DNA of 64,000 nt from Gemmatimonadota bacterium (GCA_003222035.1 QHUS01000059.1:1-64000), one strand, 5' to 3'; positions 47,989 to 57,420 are shown, counted from the first letter of the stretch. A program made the numbers and translations. Notes: generated by a model from the letters alone, not told the origin.

Positions 47989-48974
47989 GAACCCAGCAGC
48001 TCGACGACCTCGCTCACGCTCGCCCGGCTGAAGTCCCCCGGCACGGTCAGCTTCAGCGCGCTCGCCATCACGGCGAACTCGAGCGCTTCGGCCGGTGCGT
48101 CTCCGTCGAGCAACCGGGCGATCAGGGCCGCCGCAAAGCTGTCGCCGCCCCCGACCCGATCCACGACCTGCACGCAGTGGCGCCGGCTCTGGGAAAAGAC
48201 CCCCGTCTCGCCGTCGTACAGCACCGCGCTCCAGCCGTGCTCCCGGGCTCCGAGAACCTCGCGCCGGGTGAGTGCCACGCGCCGCACGCCCGACTGGCGC
48301 ACCACGCGTTCCGCGAGCTCGCGCGCCCGCGGCGGGGTCGCGAACGAGCCGTCATCCGCGTCGATACCGAGCATCGCGCGGAGCGCGGCGGGGTTTCCGA
48401 TCAGCAGGTCGGCCTGGCGCGCGAGCGGCTGGATCACCGGTCGCGGGTCGCGGTCGCGCCATAAGGCTTCGCGATAGTTGAGGTCGAAGCTTACCGGAAT
48501 ATCCTTGGCGCGCGCGGACGCGAGGGCATTCGTCAAAACGGCGGTGGGCCCGTCGCCCAGCGCGGGAGTGATGCCGGATGCATGGAACCAATCCGCGCCC
48601 TCGAGAATCCGCGGCCAGGCGACGGCAGTCGGCTCGATGCGCGCGAACGCCGAACCGGCGCGGTCGTACACGACGCGCATGAGGCGCAAATCGGCGCCGG
48701 GCTCGACGAAGTAGATCCCCAGTCGGTCGCCGCCACGGAGAATCCACTCGGTGCCCACCCCCTCGCGCTCGAGGGCGGCCACGGCCGCATCGCCGATCGG
48801 ATTACCCGGCACGCGGGTGACGTAGTCGCAGCGGATGCCGAAATGACTCAGCGCGACGGCGACATTCGCTTCCGCCCCGCCGAAGAACGTCACGAGCCGG
48901 CTCGATACGAACAGGCGCTCGTCTGCGGGCGGGCTCAGTCGCAGCAGGAGCTCGCCGAGCGTGACTGCTCTCAC
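47985..48974 (-). CDS. kdgK: 2-keto-3-deoxygluconate kinase (PfkB family)
   Basis: GELLLRLSPPADERLFVSSRLVTFFGGAEANVAVALSHFG; DRVGGGDSFAAALIARLL; in operon with uxuA and eda. Confidence 0.87.
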   Translation of the reverse strand: MRAVTLGELLLRLSPPADERLFVSSRLVTFFGGAEANVAVALSHFGIRCDYVTRVPGNPIGDAAVAALEREGVGTEWILRGGDRLGIYFVEPGADLRLMRVVYDRAGSAFARIEPTAVAWPRILEGADWFHASGITPALGDGPTAVLTNALASARAKDIPVSFDLNYREALWRDRDPRPVIQPLARQADLLIGNPAALRAMLGIDADDGSFATPPRARELAERVVRQSGVRRVALTRREVLGAREHGWSAVLYDGETGVFSQSRRHCVQVVDRVGGGDSFAAALIARLLDGDAPAEALEFAVMASALKLTVPGDFSRASVSEVVELLGS

Positions 48975-49636
48975 CCCCGGGCGTCCTTCACCCGGGTCAC
49001 GAATGCCCGCGCCCGCGCCGTCAGGTCCGCGGCCCGGTCCGGGCCGAGCATGTCGGGGCTGACGAGCGCACCGCCCACGCTGACCGCGGCGGCCCCGCCC
49101 CGGATCCAGTCCCCCGCATTCTCGAGTGAGACACCACCTGAGGGCACGAGTCGGAGGAAGGGCAGGGGCGCAAGCAGGTCACGGACGAAGCCGGGAGCGA
49201 GCGCGCCGGCCGGAAACACTTTCACGAGCGGCGCGCCGGCCCGGCAGGCGTTGAAAATCTCGGTCGGTGAGAACGCGCCCGGGATACACGGCACGTCGCG
49301 CTCGCGACACGTATCAAGCACGGCCCGGTGCAGCACTGGGCTCACCACAAAGCGCGCGCCGGCATCGATCACGTAGCGCGCGGCCGATGGGTCGAGCACC
49401 GTGCCCGCGCCGATGACGCACCCCGCCAGGCTCTCGTCCTCCGCGAGATCGCCGATCGCGTCGATCGCTCCCGGAGTAGTGAGTGTCACCTCCACGGCGC
49501 CGACGCCGCCCTCCGCCAAGGCGTGGGCGATGGCCCGCAGGCCTCCCGCCGCCGCCTCGGACAGTCGCACGACGGCGAGCACGCCGCTCGCGAACAGCGG
49601 CGCCAGGCCGTTGAGCGTCGTCGACGGTTGCGTCAT
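48971..49636 (-). CDS. eda: 2-dehydro-3-deoxy-phosphogluconate aldolase
   Basis: GVLAVVRLSEAAAG...VGAVEVTLTTPGAIDAI...VIGAGTVLDPSAARYVIDAGARFVVSP...LVKVFPAG. Confidence 0.92.
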   Translation of the reverse strand: MTQPSTTLNGLAPLFASGVLAVVRLSEAAAGGLRAIAHALAEGGVGAVEVTLTTPGAIDAIGDLAEDESLAGCVIGAGTVLDPSAARYVIDAGARFVVSPVLHRAVLDTCRERDVPCIPGAFSPTEIFNACRAGAPLVKVFPAGALAPGFVRDLLAPLPFLRLVPSGGVSLENAGDWIRGGAAAVSVGGALVSPDMLGPDRAADLTARARAFVTRVKDARG

Positions 49637-49694
49637 CGTGTGCGTTCCGTACCGGCCGCGCCGGCCATGCGGGCGTCCCCCTCCAGCGCATTGT

Positions 49695-49721
49695 GCGCAC
49701 CCCACGACAGGTGTGGTGCGC
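49695..49721. promoter_or_regulatory. Operator-like dyad GCGCACCCCAC-gacag-GTGTGGTGCGC upstream of eda operon
   Basis: 11-bp arms with one mismatch, about 60 bp upstream of eda start. Confidence 0.5.
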
Positions 49722-49753
49722 GCGCGACACTGCCGCGCGCCGCCTCCTTCCTT

Positions 49754-49786
49754 TCGTGGGGCCCTCGTGGGGCCCTCGTGGGGCCC
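49754..49786. repeat. 3 x 11-bp perfect tandem repeat (TCGTGGGGCCC)
   Basis: tcgtggggccc repeated three times head-to-tail. Confidence 0.9.
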
Positions 49787-49846
49787 CGACCTACCACCGC
49801 GAAATCGAGGCCGCAGGGCTCGACCGTGTTCCCCGCGGGCTTTCCT

Positions 49847-51703
49847 TTACAGCCGGGTGGGAGGCGTCAGCGGGGGCGTGGCGACCGGCGTGTCTGGCTC
49901 GGGGGTGAAGTCTTCACCCGGGTTCACGAACACGTCCTGCTCGAACCGGTACTGCTTGTCGTACAGCTGGCGGTACCGGCCGTGTTTGGCCAGGAGCTCG
50001 GGGTGGGTGCCACGCTCGACGATCTGGCCGCCCTCGAGCACGAGGATTTGGTCGGCGCTACGGATCGTCGACAGGCGGTGCGCGATGACGAAGGTCGTAC
50101 GCCCCCGCCGCAGCGTCCGCAAGCCGTCCTGGATGGCTGCTTCGCTCTCCGAGTCGAGGCTGGACGTGGCCTCGTCGAGGATCAGGATCCGCGGATCGGC
50201 CAGGATGGCCCGCGCGATCGAGACGCGCTGGCGCTCGCCTCCCGACAGCTTCACCCCTCGCTCCCCGACCACCGTGTCGTAGCCCTTCTCGAAGCGGCGC
50301 ACGAACTCGTCGCAATGGGCGATGCGCGCCGCCTGCTCGATCTCCTGGCGCGAGGCGTGGGGCTTGGCGAACGCGATGTTCTCGGCCACGCTGCCGTCGA
50401 ACAGGAAGTTGTCCTGCAGCACCACGCCGAGTTGGCGACGGTAGTCCGCCAGCCGCAGGCTCGCCAGGTCGCGGCCGTCGACGAGGATCCGGCCCGACTT
50501 GGGCCGATTGAAGGTGAGCACGAGGTTGATGAGCGTGCTCTTCCCCGCCCCCGACGAGCCCACCAGCGCCGTGGTGGAGCCCGCAGGCGCGTGGAATGAG
50601 ACGCGTTTCAGGACTTCCGTCCCGGCGACGTACTCGAAGCTCACGTTCTCGAATACGACGTCGCCCTCGACCTCGGCGAGCGGCGCCCGCGAGCCGTCCT
50701 CCGCATCCTCGGTGGCGAGGCGGCGGATTTCGCGAATCCGGTCCAGGCCCGCGAACGCCTCCGTGATCTGCGTGCCGATCGACGCGATGTTGATGAGCGG
50801 CAAAGCCACGAGCCCGATGAACACGCCGTACATGAAAAAGTCGCCGAGCGTCATGGCACCGGAGAGAATGGCGTGCCCGCCCTCGAGGATCATCAGGATG
50901 CCGATCGCGCCGATGATGATGGTGGCGAAGGCACCGACGGCCGAGATGCCCGTCATCGTGGTGGCGATGTTGCGGAACACGCGATTCGCGCCCCGGGTGA
51001 AGACCAACCGCTCGCCGCGCTCCGCGCGATAGGCCTTCACGATCCGGATGCCGCCGAGCGTTTCGCCCAACCGGCCCGTCACATCGGCGTTGAGCTTGCC
51101 GCGGTCCCGGAACAGCGGCCGCAGCTTCGCGAAGGCGTACGCCATCCCGCCCCCGAAGCACCCGAGAATCAGGATCGCGATCAGCGTGAGACGCCAGTTC
51201 AGGTAGAACAGCACGCCGAGCGCGATAGCCGCCGTGACGAGTCCGCCTACCAGCTGCACCAGCCCCGTGCCTACCAGGTTTCGGATGCCCTCGGCGTCCG
51301 TCATGATGCGGGAAATGAGAATCCCGCTCTTGGTCGAGTCGAAATAGCTGATCGGGAGCCGCAGCACGTAGGCCTGGACCGTGCGCCGCATCTCGGTGAT
51401 GGCGCGTTGCGCCGCCACGCCCAGGACCTGGGACAGGCCGAACCCTGTGATCGCTTGGACGAGGGTCGCGCCGCCGGCCGCGAGCGCGAGCGGCAGCAGC
51501 AGGTCGGGGCGATGCCCGTTGATCACACGGTCGATCACCCACTTGGACGAGGACGGTAGCACAAGGCCGGCGAGCCGGTTGACGAGCAGCAGCACGAGCC
51601 CCAGTCCCAGCCGGCCGCGGTGCGCGTACACCAGCACCCGCGCCTCCTGCCAGGCGCCGGCGGTGATGGTCTTCTTGGGAGACGGGGGGGCGGCATCAGC
51701 CAT
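49847..51703 (-). CDS. ABC transporter, fused permease/ATP-binding protein
   Basis: ALVGSSGAGKST; VGERGVKLSGGERQRVSIARAILADPRILILDEATSSLD; six-TM domain. Confidence 0.95.
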   Translation of the reverse strand: MADAAPPSPKKTITAGAWQEARVLVYAHRGRLGLGLVLLLVNRLAGLVLPSSSKWVIDRVINGHRPDLLLPLALAAGGATLVQAITGFGLSQVLGVAAQRAITEMRRTVQAYVLRLPISYFDSTKSGILISRIMTDAEGIRNLVGTGLVQLVGGLVTAAIALGVLFYLNWRLTLIAILILGCFGGGMAYAFAKLRPLFRDRGKLNADVTGRLGETLGGIRIVKAYRAERGERLVFTRGANRVFRNIATTMTGISAVGAFATIIIGAIGILMILEGGHAILSGAMTLGDFFMYGVFIGLVALPLINIASIGTQITEAFAGLDRIREIRRLATEDAEDGSRAPLAEVEGDVVFENVSFEYVAGTEVLKRVSFHAPAGSTTALVGSSGAGKSTLINLVLTFNRPKSGRILVDGRDLASLRLADYRRQLGVVLQDNFLFDGSVAENIAFAKPHASRQEIEQAARIAHCDEFVRRFEKGYDTVVGERGVKLSGGERQRVSIARAILADPRILILDEATSSLDSESEAAIQDGLRTLRRGRTTFVIAHRLSTIRSADQILVLEGGQIVERGTHPELLAKHGRYRQLYDKQYRFEQDVFVNPGEDFTPEPDTPVATPPLTPPTRL

Positions 51704-51755
51704 CGGTGTAGGGCGAAATGTAAGCAGGGGCTGGGTAAGCGGGGGGCCCCGAAAG

Positions 51756-51774
51756 TACTTGACAGAGTCAAGTA
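51756..51774. promoter_or_regulatory. Candidate MarR operator TACTTGAC-aga-GTCAAGTA
   Basis: Perfect 8-bp inverted repeat between divergent ABC transporter and MarR-GNAT genes. Confidence 0.75.
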
Positions 51775-51793
51775 TCTGGCGGACATTGAGCGC

Positions 51794-52732
51794 ATGGCAC
51801 ACGGTGTGCTGGAACGGCGGGTCGAGGCGGCGCGCCGCTTCAACCGGTTCTACACTCGCCGGATCGGCGTGCTGCACGACGGGGTGTACGACAGCTCGTT
51901 TTCGCTCACCCAGGTGCGCGTGCTGTACGAGCTGGCGCACCGCGATCGGCCGACGGCGACCGCGCTCGGCCGCGACCTGGGACTCGATGCGGGCTATTTG
52001 AGCCGCCTGCTGCGTGGCTTCGAGAAGCGGGGGCTCGTCACGCGCACCCGCTCCCCCCGCGATGGCCGTCAGAGCCACCTTGCCCTCACTGCCCACGGAC
52101 GCAAGGTGTTCGCGCCCCTGAACGCCCGCTCGCACGACGACGTCGCCGCCATGCTGGGCGGTCTCTCGCCGGCGGCCCAGGCCCGGGCGACCGAGGCCAT
52201 GCAAACGATCGAGCAGCTGCTCGGCGACCCGCCGGCCGCTCCAGCTGTCCGCGCGTCCTACGTGCTCCGCGAGCCGCGGCCGGGCGATTTGGGGTGGGTG
52301 GTGCACCGGCACGGCGCTGTGTACGCCCTGGAGTACGGGTACGATCAAACGTTCGAGGCCCTGGTTGCCGAGATCGTGGCCCATTTCGTTCGGTCCTACG
52401 ACCCCAAGCGCGAGCGGTGCTGGATCGCGGAGCAGAACGGCGAGATCGTGGGCTGCGTGTTCCTCGTGAAGCAATCCCGCACCGTGGCCAAGCTCCGCCT
52501 GCTCCTGGTGGAGCCGCAGGCGCGGGGCGCCGGACTGGGGTCCCGACTGGTTGCCGAATGCGTGCAGTTCGCGCGCGAAGCGGGGTACCGCACCCTCACG
52601 TTGTGGACGCAAAGCGAGCTGCTGGCGGCCCGGCGCCTGTACGCCGCGGCCGGATTCCGGGTGGTGCGGAAGGACCGCAACCGCAGCTTCGGCAAGGCCC
52701 TGGTCTCGGAGACTTGGGAGCTGAAGCTATGA
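51794..52732 (+). CDS. Bifunctional MarR-type HTH regulator / GNAT acetyltransferase
   Basis: SLTQVRVLYELAHRDRPTATALGRDLGLDAGYLSRLLRGFEKRGLVTRTRSPRDGRQSHLALT; LLVEPQARGAGLGSRLVAECVQFAREAGYRTLTLWT. Confidence 0.92.
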   Translation: MAHGVLERRVEAARRFNRFYTRRIGVLHDGVYDSSFSLTQVRVLYELAHRDRPTATALGRDLGLDAGYLSRLLRGFEKRGLVTRTRSPRDGRQSHLALTAHGRKVFAPLNARSHDDVAAMLGGLSPAAQARATEAMQTIEQLLGDPPAAPAVRASYVLREPRPGDLGWVVHRHGAVYALEYGYDQTFEALVAEIVAHFVRSYDPKRERCWIAEQNGEIVGCVFLVKQSRTVAKLRLLLVEPQARGAGLGSRLVAECVQFAREAGYRTLTLWTQSELLAARRLYAAAGFRVVRKDRNRSFGKALVSETWELKL

Positions 52733-53469
52733 CGGGGGAGTACTTCTCCGACGTCGCGAGTGCCTACGCGGCCCATCGGCCGTCGTATCCCGCCGCACTG
52801 GTCGATTTCCTCGCCCAACACGCGCCTGCGCGGCGGTTCGCGTGGGATTGCGGCTGCGGCTCGGGACAGCTGTCCGTGGTCCTGGCCGGGCCGTTCGAGC
52901 GGGTCTGGGCGACCGACGCGAGCCGCGAGCAGATCGCGCGCGCCGACCCGCACCCGAACGTGACCTACAGCTGCGCACCTGCTCAGTCGAGCGGCCTCGC
53001 CGATGGCGTAGTGGACCTGGCCACTGCTGCCCAGGCAGCCCACTGGTTCGATCTCCCGTCGTACTACGCGGAAGTACGGCGCGTGGCGCGGCCGGGCGCC
53101 ATCGTCGCGTTGATCACCTACGGCGTGATGACCGTAGACGCCGAGCTCGATGCGGTCATCGAGCCGTTCTACCATGATGTGCTCGGCCCGCACTGGCCGC
53201 CCGAGCGGCGCCACGTCGATGAGGGATACCGCTCGGTGCCCTTCCCCTTCGCCGAGATCTCGGCGCCCAGCCTCGAGATCCGCCGCGAGTGGCGGCTTCC
53301 GGACGTCATCGGATACGTCGGGACGTGGTCCGCGGTGTGGGCGCTGCAGCGCGCGGAGGGACAAGCCCCGCTCGAGGCGTTCCACCGCGTGCTCGCCGGC
53401 GCGTGGGGGCCGGCGGATCGGGTGCGCACCGTTCGCTGGCCCCTGACCCTGCGCGTGGGTCGGGTATGA
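52729..53469 (+). CDS. Class I SAM-dependent methyltransferase
   Basis: FSDVASAYAAHRPSYPAALVDFLA...FAWDCGCGSGQLSVVLA; ATGA overlap. Confidence 0.9.
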   Translation: MTGEYFSDVASAYAAHRPSYPAALVDFLAQHAPARRFAWDCGCGSGQLSVVLAGPFERVWATDASREQIARADPHPNVTYSCAPAQSSGLADGVVDLATAAQAAHWFDLPSYYAEVRRVARPGAIVALITYGVMTVDAELDAVIEPFYHDVLGPHWPPERRHVDEGYRSVPFPFAEISAPSLEIRREWRLPDVIGYVGTWSAVWALQRAEGQAPLEAFHRVLAGAWGPADRVRTVRWPLTLRVGRV

Positions 53470-53488
53470 GCAGCCGTCGTTTGATACC

Positions 53489-54679
53489 CTAGAGACTCTT
53501 CAGGAACTGGAGCAGCGCGAAGCGGTCGCGCGACGACAGGCGCTGGAATCGGTCGCGGGCTCCCTTTCCCTGACCGTCGTGAGCGAGAATTGCCGCATCG
53601 AGGCTCGTCGCACGGCCGTCGTGGAGTAGCAGCGAGCGCGTGCGGACGCCCCAGAGGGGCGCGGTGCGCATCTGGCGGGCGGTGGCCGAGCCCTGCACGA
53701 TCCCGTCGCCCAAGCTGCCCATGTCGTGGAGCAGGAAATCCGCAAACGGCTGGAACGCCTTACGCGATAGCGCCGCCACAGGGCTCTTGCCGGTGACCAG
53801 GGCCGGTGTGTGACAGTTGGCGCAACCAATGTTGGCGAAGATTCCGCCCCCCGTGAGCACCGGTAGGGAGATCTCGCCGCGGGGCGGCGGCGCGAGCAAC
53901 GTCATGAAGTCGGTGAACCTCGTCACGCCCGTGCCGTCGTCATTCAGATCCGGGCGTGGGTTGTGCGCGAGCAGCGAGCAATCGCCCTGAGGACAGTTCT
54001 CGTCGGGGAATTCGGGGTTCGTGATCCCCATCTCGTTCAGGTACGCGTCGCCGGAAAACTGATGGAGTGTGGGAACCTGCGCTTTCCAACCGAAGCGACC
54101 CACGCGGGTTCGGCCGGTGCGGATCTCCCTGGTCATGCTCGGCGTGCCCGCCGTCGCGGGCGAGGTGGCAGCCTCGAGCTGCGCCAGCTGCCGCAACTCT
54201 TCGTCAGGCACGGCGTCGACCAGCCCGAGACCGAAGAGCGGAGTGGTGATGCGCTGCGCACTCACCGTCGCCCCGGCCGGGACGACCTCGCCCGTGAAAG
54301 ACTCGATCCCCCGGTCCTGGATCAGCGAGCCGCCGAGCTCGAACATCGGGTCGAACGCGCCGTTGAGGACCCTCCCAAAGCGCGTCTCCTTCCGGCCGGT
54401 GGTGCCGCCCACAGGCTCGTCGTGGCAGGTCGCGCAGGAGGCGTCGTTGAAGATGGGACCCAGTCCCGCATCGATCGCCTCCACTTCCTCGAACTCGTCC
54501 TTGCCAGCGATGAATCGGTCAGATTCTGCGGCCGTAAGGTTGGTGAACGGCTCCCCGTGCGTCGCCGAGGCAGACAACGTGGGTGGTAGTGGACTCGTCA
54601 CTCCCGGGGTGGGAGATTCGCACGCAGTTAGCCAGAGAGACAGCAAAGCGCTCCGGGTGATGCGGCTGCAGTGAGGCAT
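53489..54679 (-). CDS. Di-haem oxidoreductase-like (DUF1111) c-type cytochrome protein
   Basis: IFNDASCATCHDEPVGGTTGRKETRFG; FANIGCANCHTPALVTG; APLWGVRTRSLLLHDGRATSLDAAILAHDGQG. Confidence 0.88.
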   Translation of the reverse strand: MPHCSRITRSALLSLWLTACESPTPGVTSPLPPTLSASATHGEPFTNLTAAESDRFIAGKDEFEEVEAIDAGLGPIFNDASCATCHDEPVGGTTGRKETRFGRVLNGAFDPMFELGGSLIQDRGIESFTGEVVPAGATVSAQRITTPLFGLGLVDAVPDEELRQLAQLEAATSPATAGTPSMTREIRTGRTRVGRFGWKAQVPTLHQFSGDAYLNEMGITNPEFPDENCPQGDCSLLAHNPRPDLNDDGTGVTRFTDFMTLLAPPPRGEISLPVLTGGGIFANIGCANCHTPALVTGKSPVAALSRKAFQPFADFLLHDMGSLGDGIVQGSATARQMRTAPLWGVRTRSLLLHDGRATSLDAAILAHDGQGKGARDRFQRLSSRDRFALLQFLKSL

Positions 54680-54925
54680 GAGCGCCTCCGTTGCCTGGCA
54701 GCCGTGTGCCACATGTCGCAGTCTCGAATCGGCGGGAAACGGACTCTAGGGCGGCGAGCGTGACCCACGCTTCGTCCACATCGCCGTACACTACGTGGGA
54801 CGTGTACTACGAACGTCGCACAGCGATAGGATCGCACGGCGAGAGGTCACGGGCCGTGACAGGGCCCACCCGGTGACCGGGCGCATGCCGTTCAATACAC
54901 ATTGACCCGCGGCGCGGGTCAGACG

Positions 54926-55324
54926 CTACTTGACTGTGAATCGCACCGTGTCGGCGACGGGTGGCTTGAGCGGCACGTGCTTCCAATCGGCCACCAGCGC
55001 GATCACGCGATGCGGGCCGGGCGAAAGCGAGTCGAACACGAACTCCGTTTGCCCACGGCCCAGATGCAGGATGCCGGTCACGCCGCGCGGAATCGTGTCG
55101 TCGAGTGGCGTCAGGTCGTGATCCACGAACAGATGATGGTGTCCCGTGCCCGGTCGCTCCACGGTCGCGGCGACGATCTCGACGCCGGTCGCCTGGAGCG
55201 TGACCTTCACGGGGTTGTGCACGGTACTGCCGTTCGCGGGCGACGTGATCTTCACCGTTGGGGCCTGACCGATGAACGCGGCGAGGGCGAGGGCCAGGAT
55301 GAGCCAGGGGGATGAGAGTGTCAT
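54926..55324 (-). CDS. DUF4399 domain protein, exported
   Basis: PTVKITSPANGSTVHNPVKVTLQATGVEI...GTGHHHLFVD...LSPGPHRVIALVADWKH. Confidence 0.85.
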   Translation of the reverse strand: MTLSSPWLILALALAAFIGQAPTVKITSPANGSTVHNPVKVTLQATGVEIVAATVERPGTGHHHLFVDHDLTPLDDTIPRGVTGILHLGRGQTEFVFDSLSPGPHRVIALVADWKHVPLKPPVADTVRFTVK

Positions 55325-55411
55325 GACCGGTAATCTACCGCTGCGTCCTGCCATTCCGCATCCGGTCGTTTGCGGGAGGCACTTGGCCGTTCGGGGGCCC
55401 GCGGAGGAGCC

Positions 55412-56722
55412 ATGCGTGCGGTCATGATCGCGGCTGGCTGGCTGTCGCTCGGCCCGCCGCTCACCCTGGGCGCCACCCAGGCGACGCCCGGTCGGGTGCA
55501 GGAGCGCGTCGTGAGTGTGACCGACACGGCGCAGACCTTCGCGGTCTACGTGCCCCCCGGGTACTCGAGCGTGCGTCGTTGGCCGGTGCTGTTCGTCCTC
55601 GACCCGCGAGGGCGGGCGCTGCTGGCACTCAAACTGTTCCAGGATGCCGCCGCCCGGCTCGGCTGGGTGGTGATGAGCTCCTACAACTCCCTCAGCGACG
55701 GCCCACCCGAACCCAACGTCAATGCGATGAACGCCATGCTCGCCTCAGCGTGGCAGCGCCTCGCCGTCGACTCGTCGCGGATTTACCTCGCCGGCTTCTC
55801 GGGCACGGCGCGGGCGGCGTTGGGATTCGCCGTGATGCTCCGCGGGCACGTGGCCGGGGTGATCGCGGTGGGTGGGGCGCTGGGATTCGCGTTGGGTGGA
55901 CCGGAGACCGCCTTTGCCGGTGACTCGACGTTCGCCGTGTTCGGCTCCGCCGGCACGCGGGACTTCAATTACGAGGAGGTCTTGGCGCTTGGCGATCGGT
56001 TCCAGAAGACGCGCGTGCCGTATCGTGTCGTCACGTTCGAGGGACCGCACAGCTGGCCGCCGCCCGACGTGTGTGGTGACGCGCTCGATTGGCTGGAGCT
56101 GCGCGCGATCGTGGGTGGGCGACGAGCGGTGGATTCGCCCTGGGTCCACATGCATCTCGAGGCGGAGGTAGCGCGCGCCGTGGAGCTGGAACGGGTCGGC
56201 CGCTGGGCCGAGGCGATCCGGTTGAACGAGGCGATCGCGCGGGACTACGCAAGCCGGCCCGAGGCGGCCACGGCGGCGGAGCGCGCTGCGGCGTTGCGAC
56301 GGACCGCCGCGATGACGCGCTACGAGGTCGAGGCCCATCGCCTTGCCGAGGCCGACCTCCGCCAGGGCATCGAGCTGCCGAAGATCTTCTCCTGGGCGCG
56401 CTCGCAGCGCGAACCGCCCTCGCTCGAAACCCTGGCCGACAAGCTGCACATCGCCGACCTGCAGCGGCGGGTCGAGCGGGGGGACAGTCTCGACGCGGCG
56501 AGCGCACGCCGCCTGCTGGCGCGCGTGTGGGTGAATCTGGCATTCTACGAGCCGCGCGCCTACCTCGCGAGCGGCTCACCCGGGCGAGCGCTGCGCATGC
56601 TCGAGGCGGCCGTGACGATCGGACCCATCCAGGGCGAGGGGTGCGGGCTGCTGCGCGAGGCGCTCAGCGCCGCGACGGCGGAGCAGCGGGAGCGGCTCGG
56701 AGACCAGTGCTCGCCGTCCTAG
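55412..56722 (+). CDS. Secreted alpha/beta-hydrolase-like esterase with C-terminal helical region
   Basis: FAVYVPPGYSSVRRWPVLFVLDPRGRALLAL...RIYLAGFSGTARAALGFAVMLRGHVAGVIAVGGAL; C-terminus lies in the duplicated unit. Confidence 0.78.
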   Translation: MRAVMIAAGWLSLGPPLTLGATQATPGRVQERVVSVTDTAQTFAVYVPPGYSSVRRWPVLFVLDPRGRALLALKLFQDAAARLGWVVMSSYNSLSDGPPEPNVNAMNAMLASAWQRLAVDSSRIYLAGFSGTARAALGFAVMLRGHVAGVIAVGGALGFALGGPETAFAGDSTFAVFGSAGTRDFNYEEVLALGDRFQKTRVPYRVVTFEGPHSWPPPDVCGDALDWLELRAIVGGRRAVDSPWVHMHLEAEVARAVELERVGRWAEAIRLNEAIARDYASRPEAATAAERAAALRRTAAMTRYEVEAHRLAEADLRQGIELPKIFSWARSQREPPSLETLADKLHIADLQRRVERGDSLDAASARRLLARVWVNLAFYEPRAYLASGSPGRALRMLEAAVTIGPIQGEGCGLLREALSAATAEQRERLGDQCSPS

Positions 56723-57420
56723 GGACTACGATACCCTCGGCGCGGGCAGCGCGAAGCGAGAGCGGTGCCCGGCCGCCGCCAGGTGTTATCATTTGCATCG
56801 ATGACGTCCTCGCTGCAGCTGTCGCGTCCGGACGACGCTGCCCGTCAAGCGCAGCTCGACGCGATGAAGCGCTACGAGGTCGAGGCCCATCGCCTTGCCG
56901 AGGCCGACCTCCGCCAGGGCATCGAGCTGCCGAAGATCTTCTCCTGGGCGCGCTCGCAGCGCGAACCGCCCTCGCTCGAAACCCTGGCCGACAAGCTGCA
57001 CATCGCCGACCTGCAGCGGCGGGTCGAGCGGGGGGACAGTCTCGACGCGGCGAGCGCACGCCGCCTGCTGGCGCGCGTGTGGGTGAATCTGGCATTCTAC
57101 GAGCCGCGCGCCTACCTCGCGAGCGGCTCACCCGGGCGAGCGCTGCGCATGCTCGAGGCGGCCGTGACGATCGGACCCATCCAGGGCGAGGGGTGCGGGC
57201 TGCTGCGCGAGGCGCTCAGCGCCGCGACGGCGGAGCAGCGGGAGCGGCTCGGAGACCAGTGCTCGCCGTCCTAGGGACTACGATACCCTCGGCGCGGGCA
57301 GCGCGAAGCGAGAGCGGTGCCCGGCCGCCGCCAGGTGTTATCATTTGCATCGATGACGTCCTCGCTGCAGCTGTCGCGTCCGGACGACGCTGCCCGTCAA
57401 GCGCAGCTCGACGCGATGAA
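56317..57420. repeat. Perfect 552-bp direct tandem duplication (56317-56868 and 56869-57420)
   Basis: Second unit appears identical to first; junctions share CGCGATGA[C/A]GCGC. Confidence 0.93.
56801..57274 (+). pseudogene. Chimeric ORF: DUF445 N-terminus (24 aa) fused to esterase C-terminus, created by the duplication
   Basis: MTSSLQLSRPDDAARQAQLDAMKR joined in frame to YEVEAHRLAEADLRQG...GDQCSPS. Confidence 0.8.

Noticed and set aside
49754-49786. CRISPR-like array
   Set aside because: Only 11-bp units without spacers; simple tandem repeat.
56765-57274. Functional paralogue of the esterase or a novel two-domain protein
   Set aside because: Explained by the 552-bp tandem duplication; treated as a chimeric by-product unless expression is shown.
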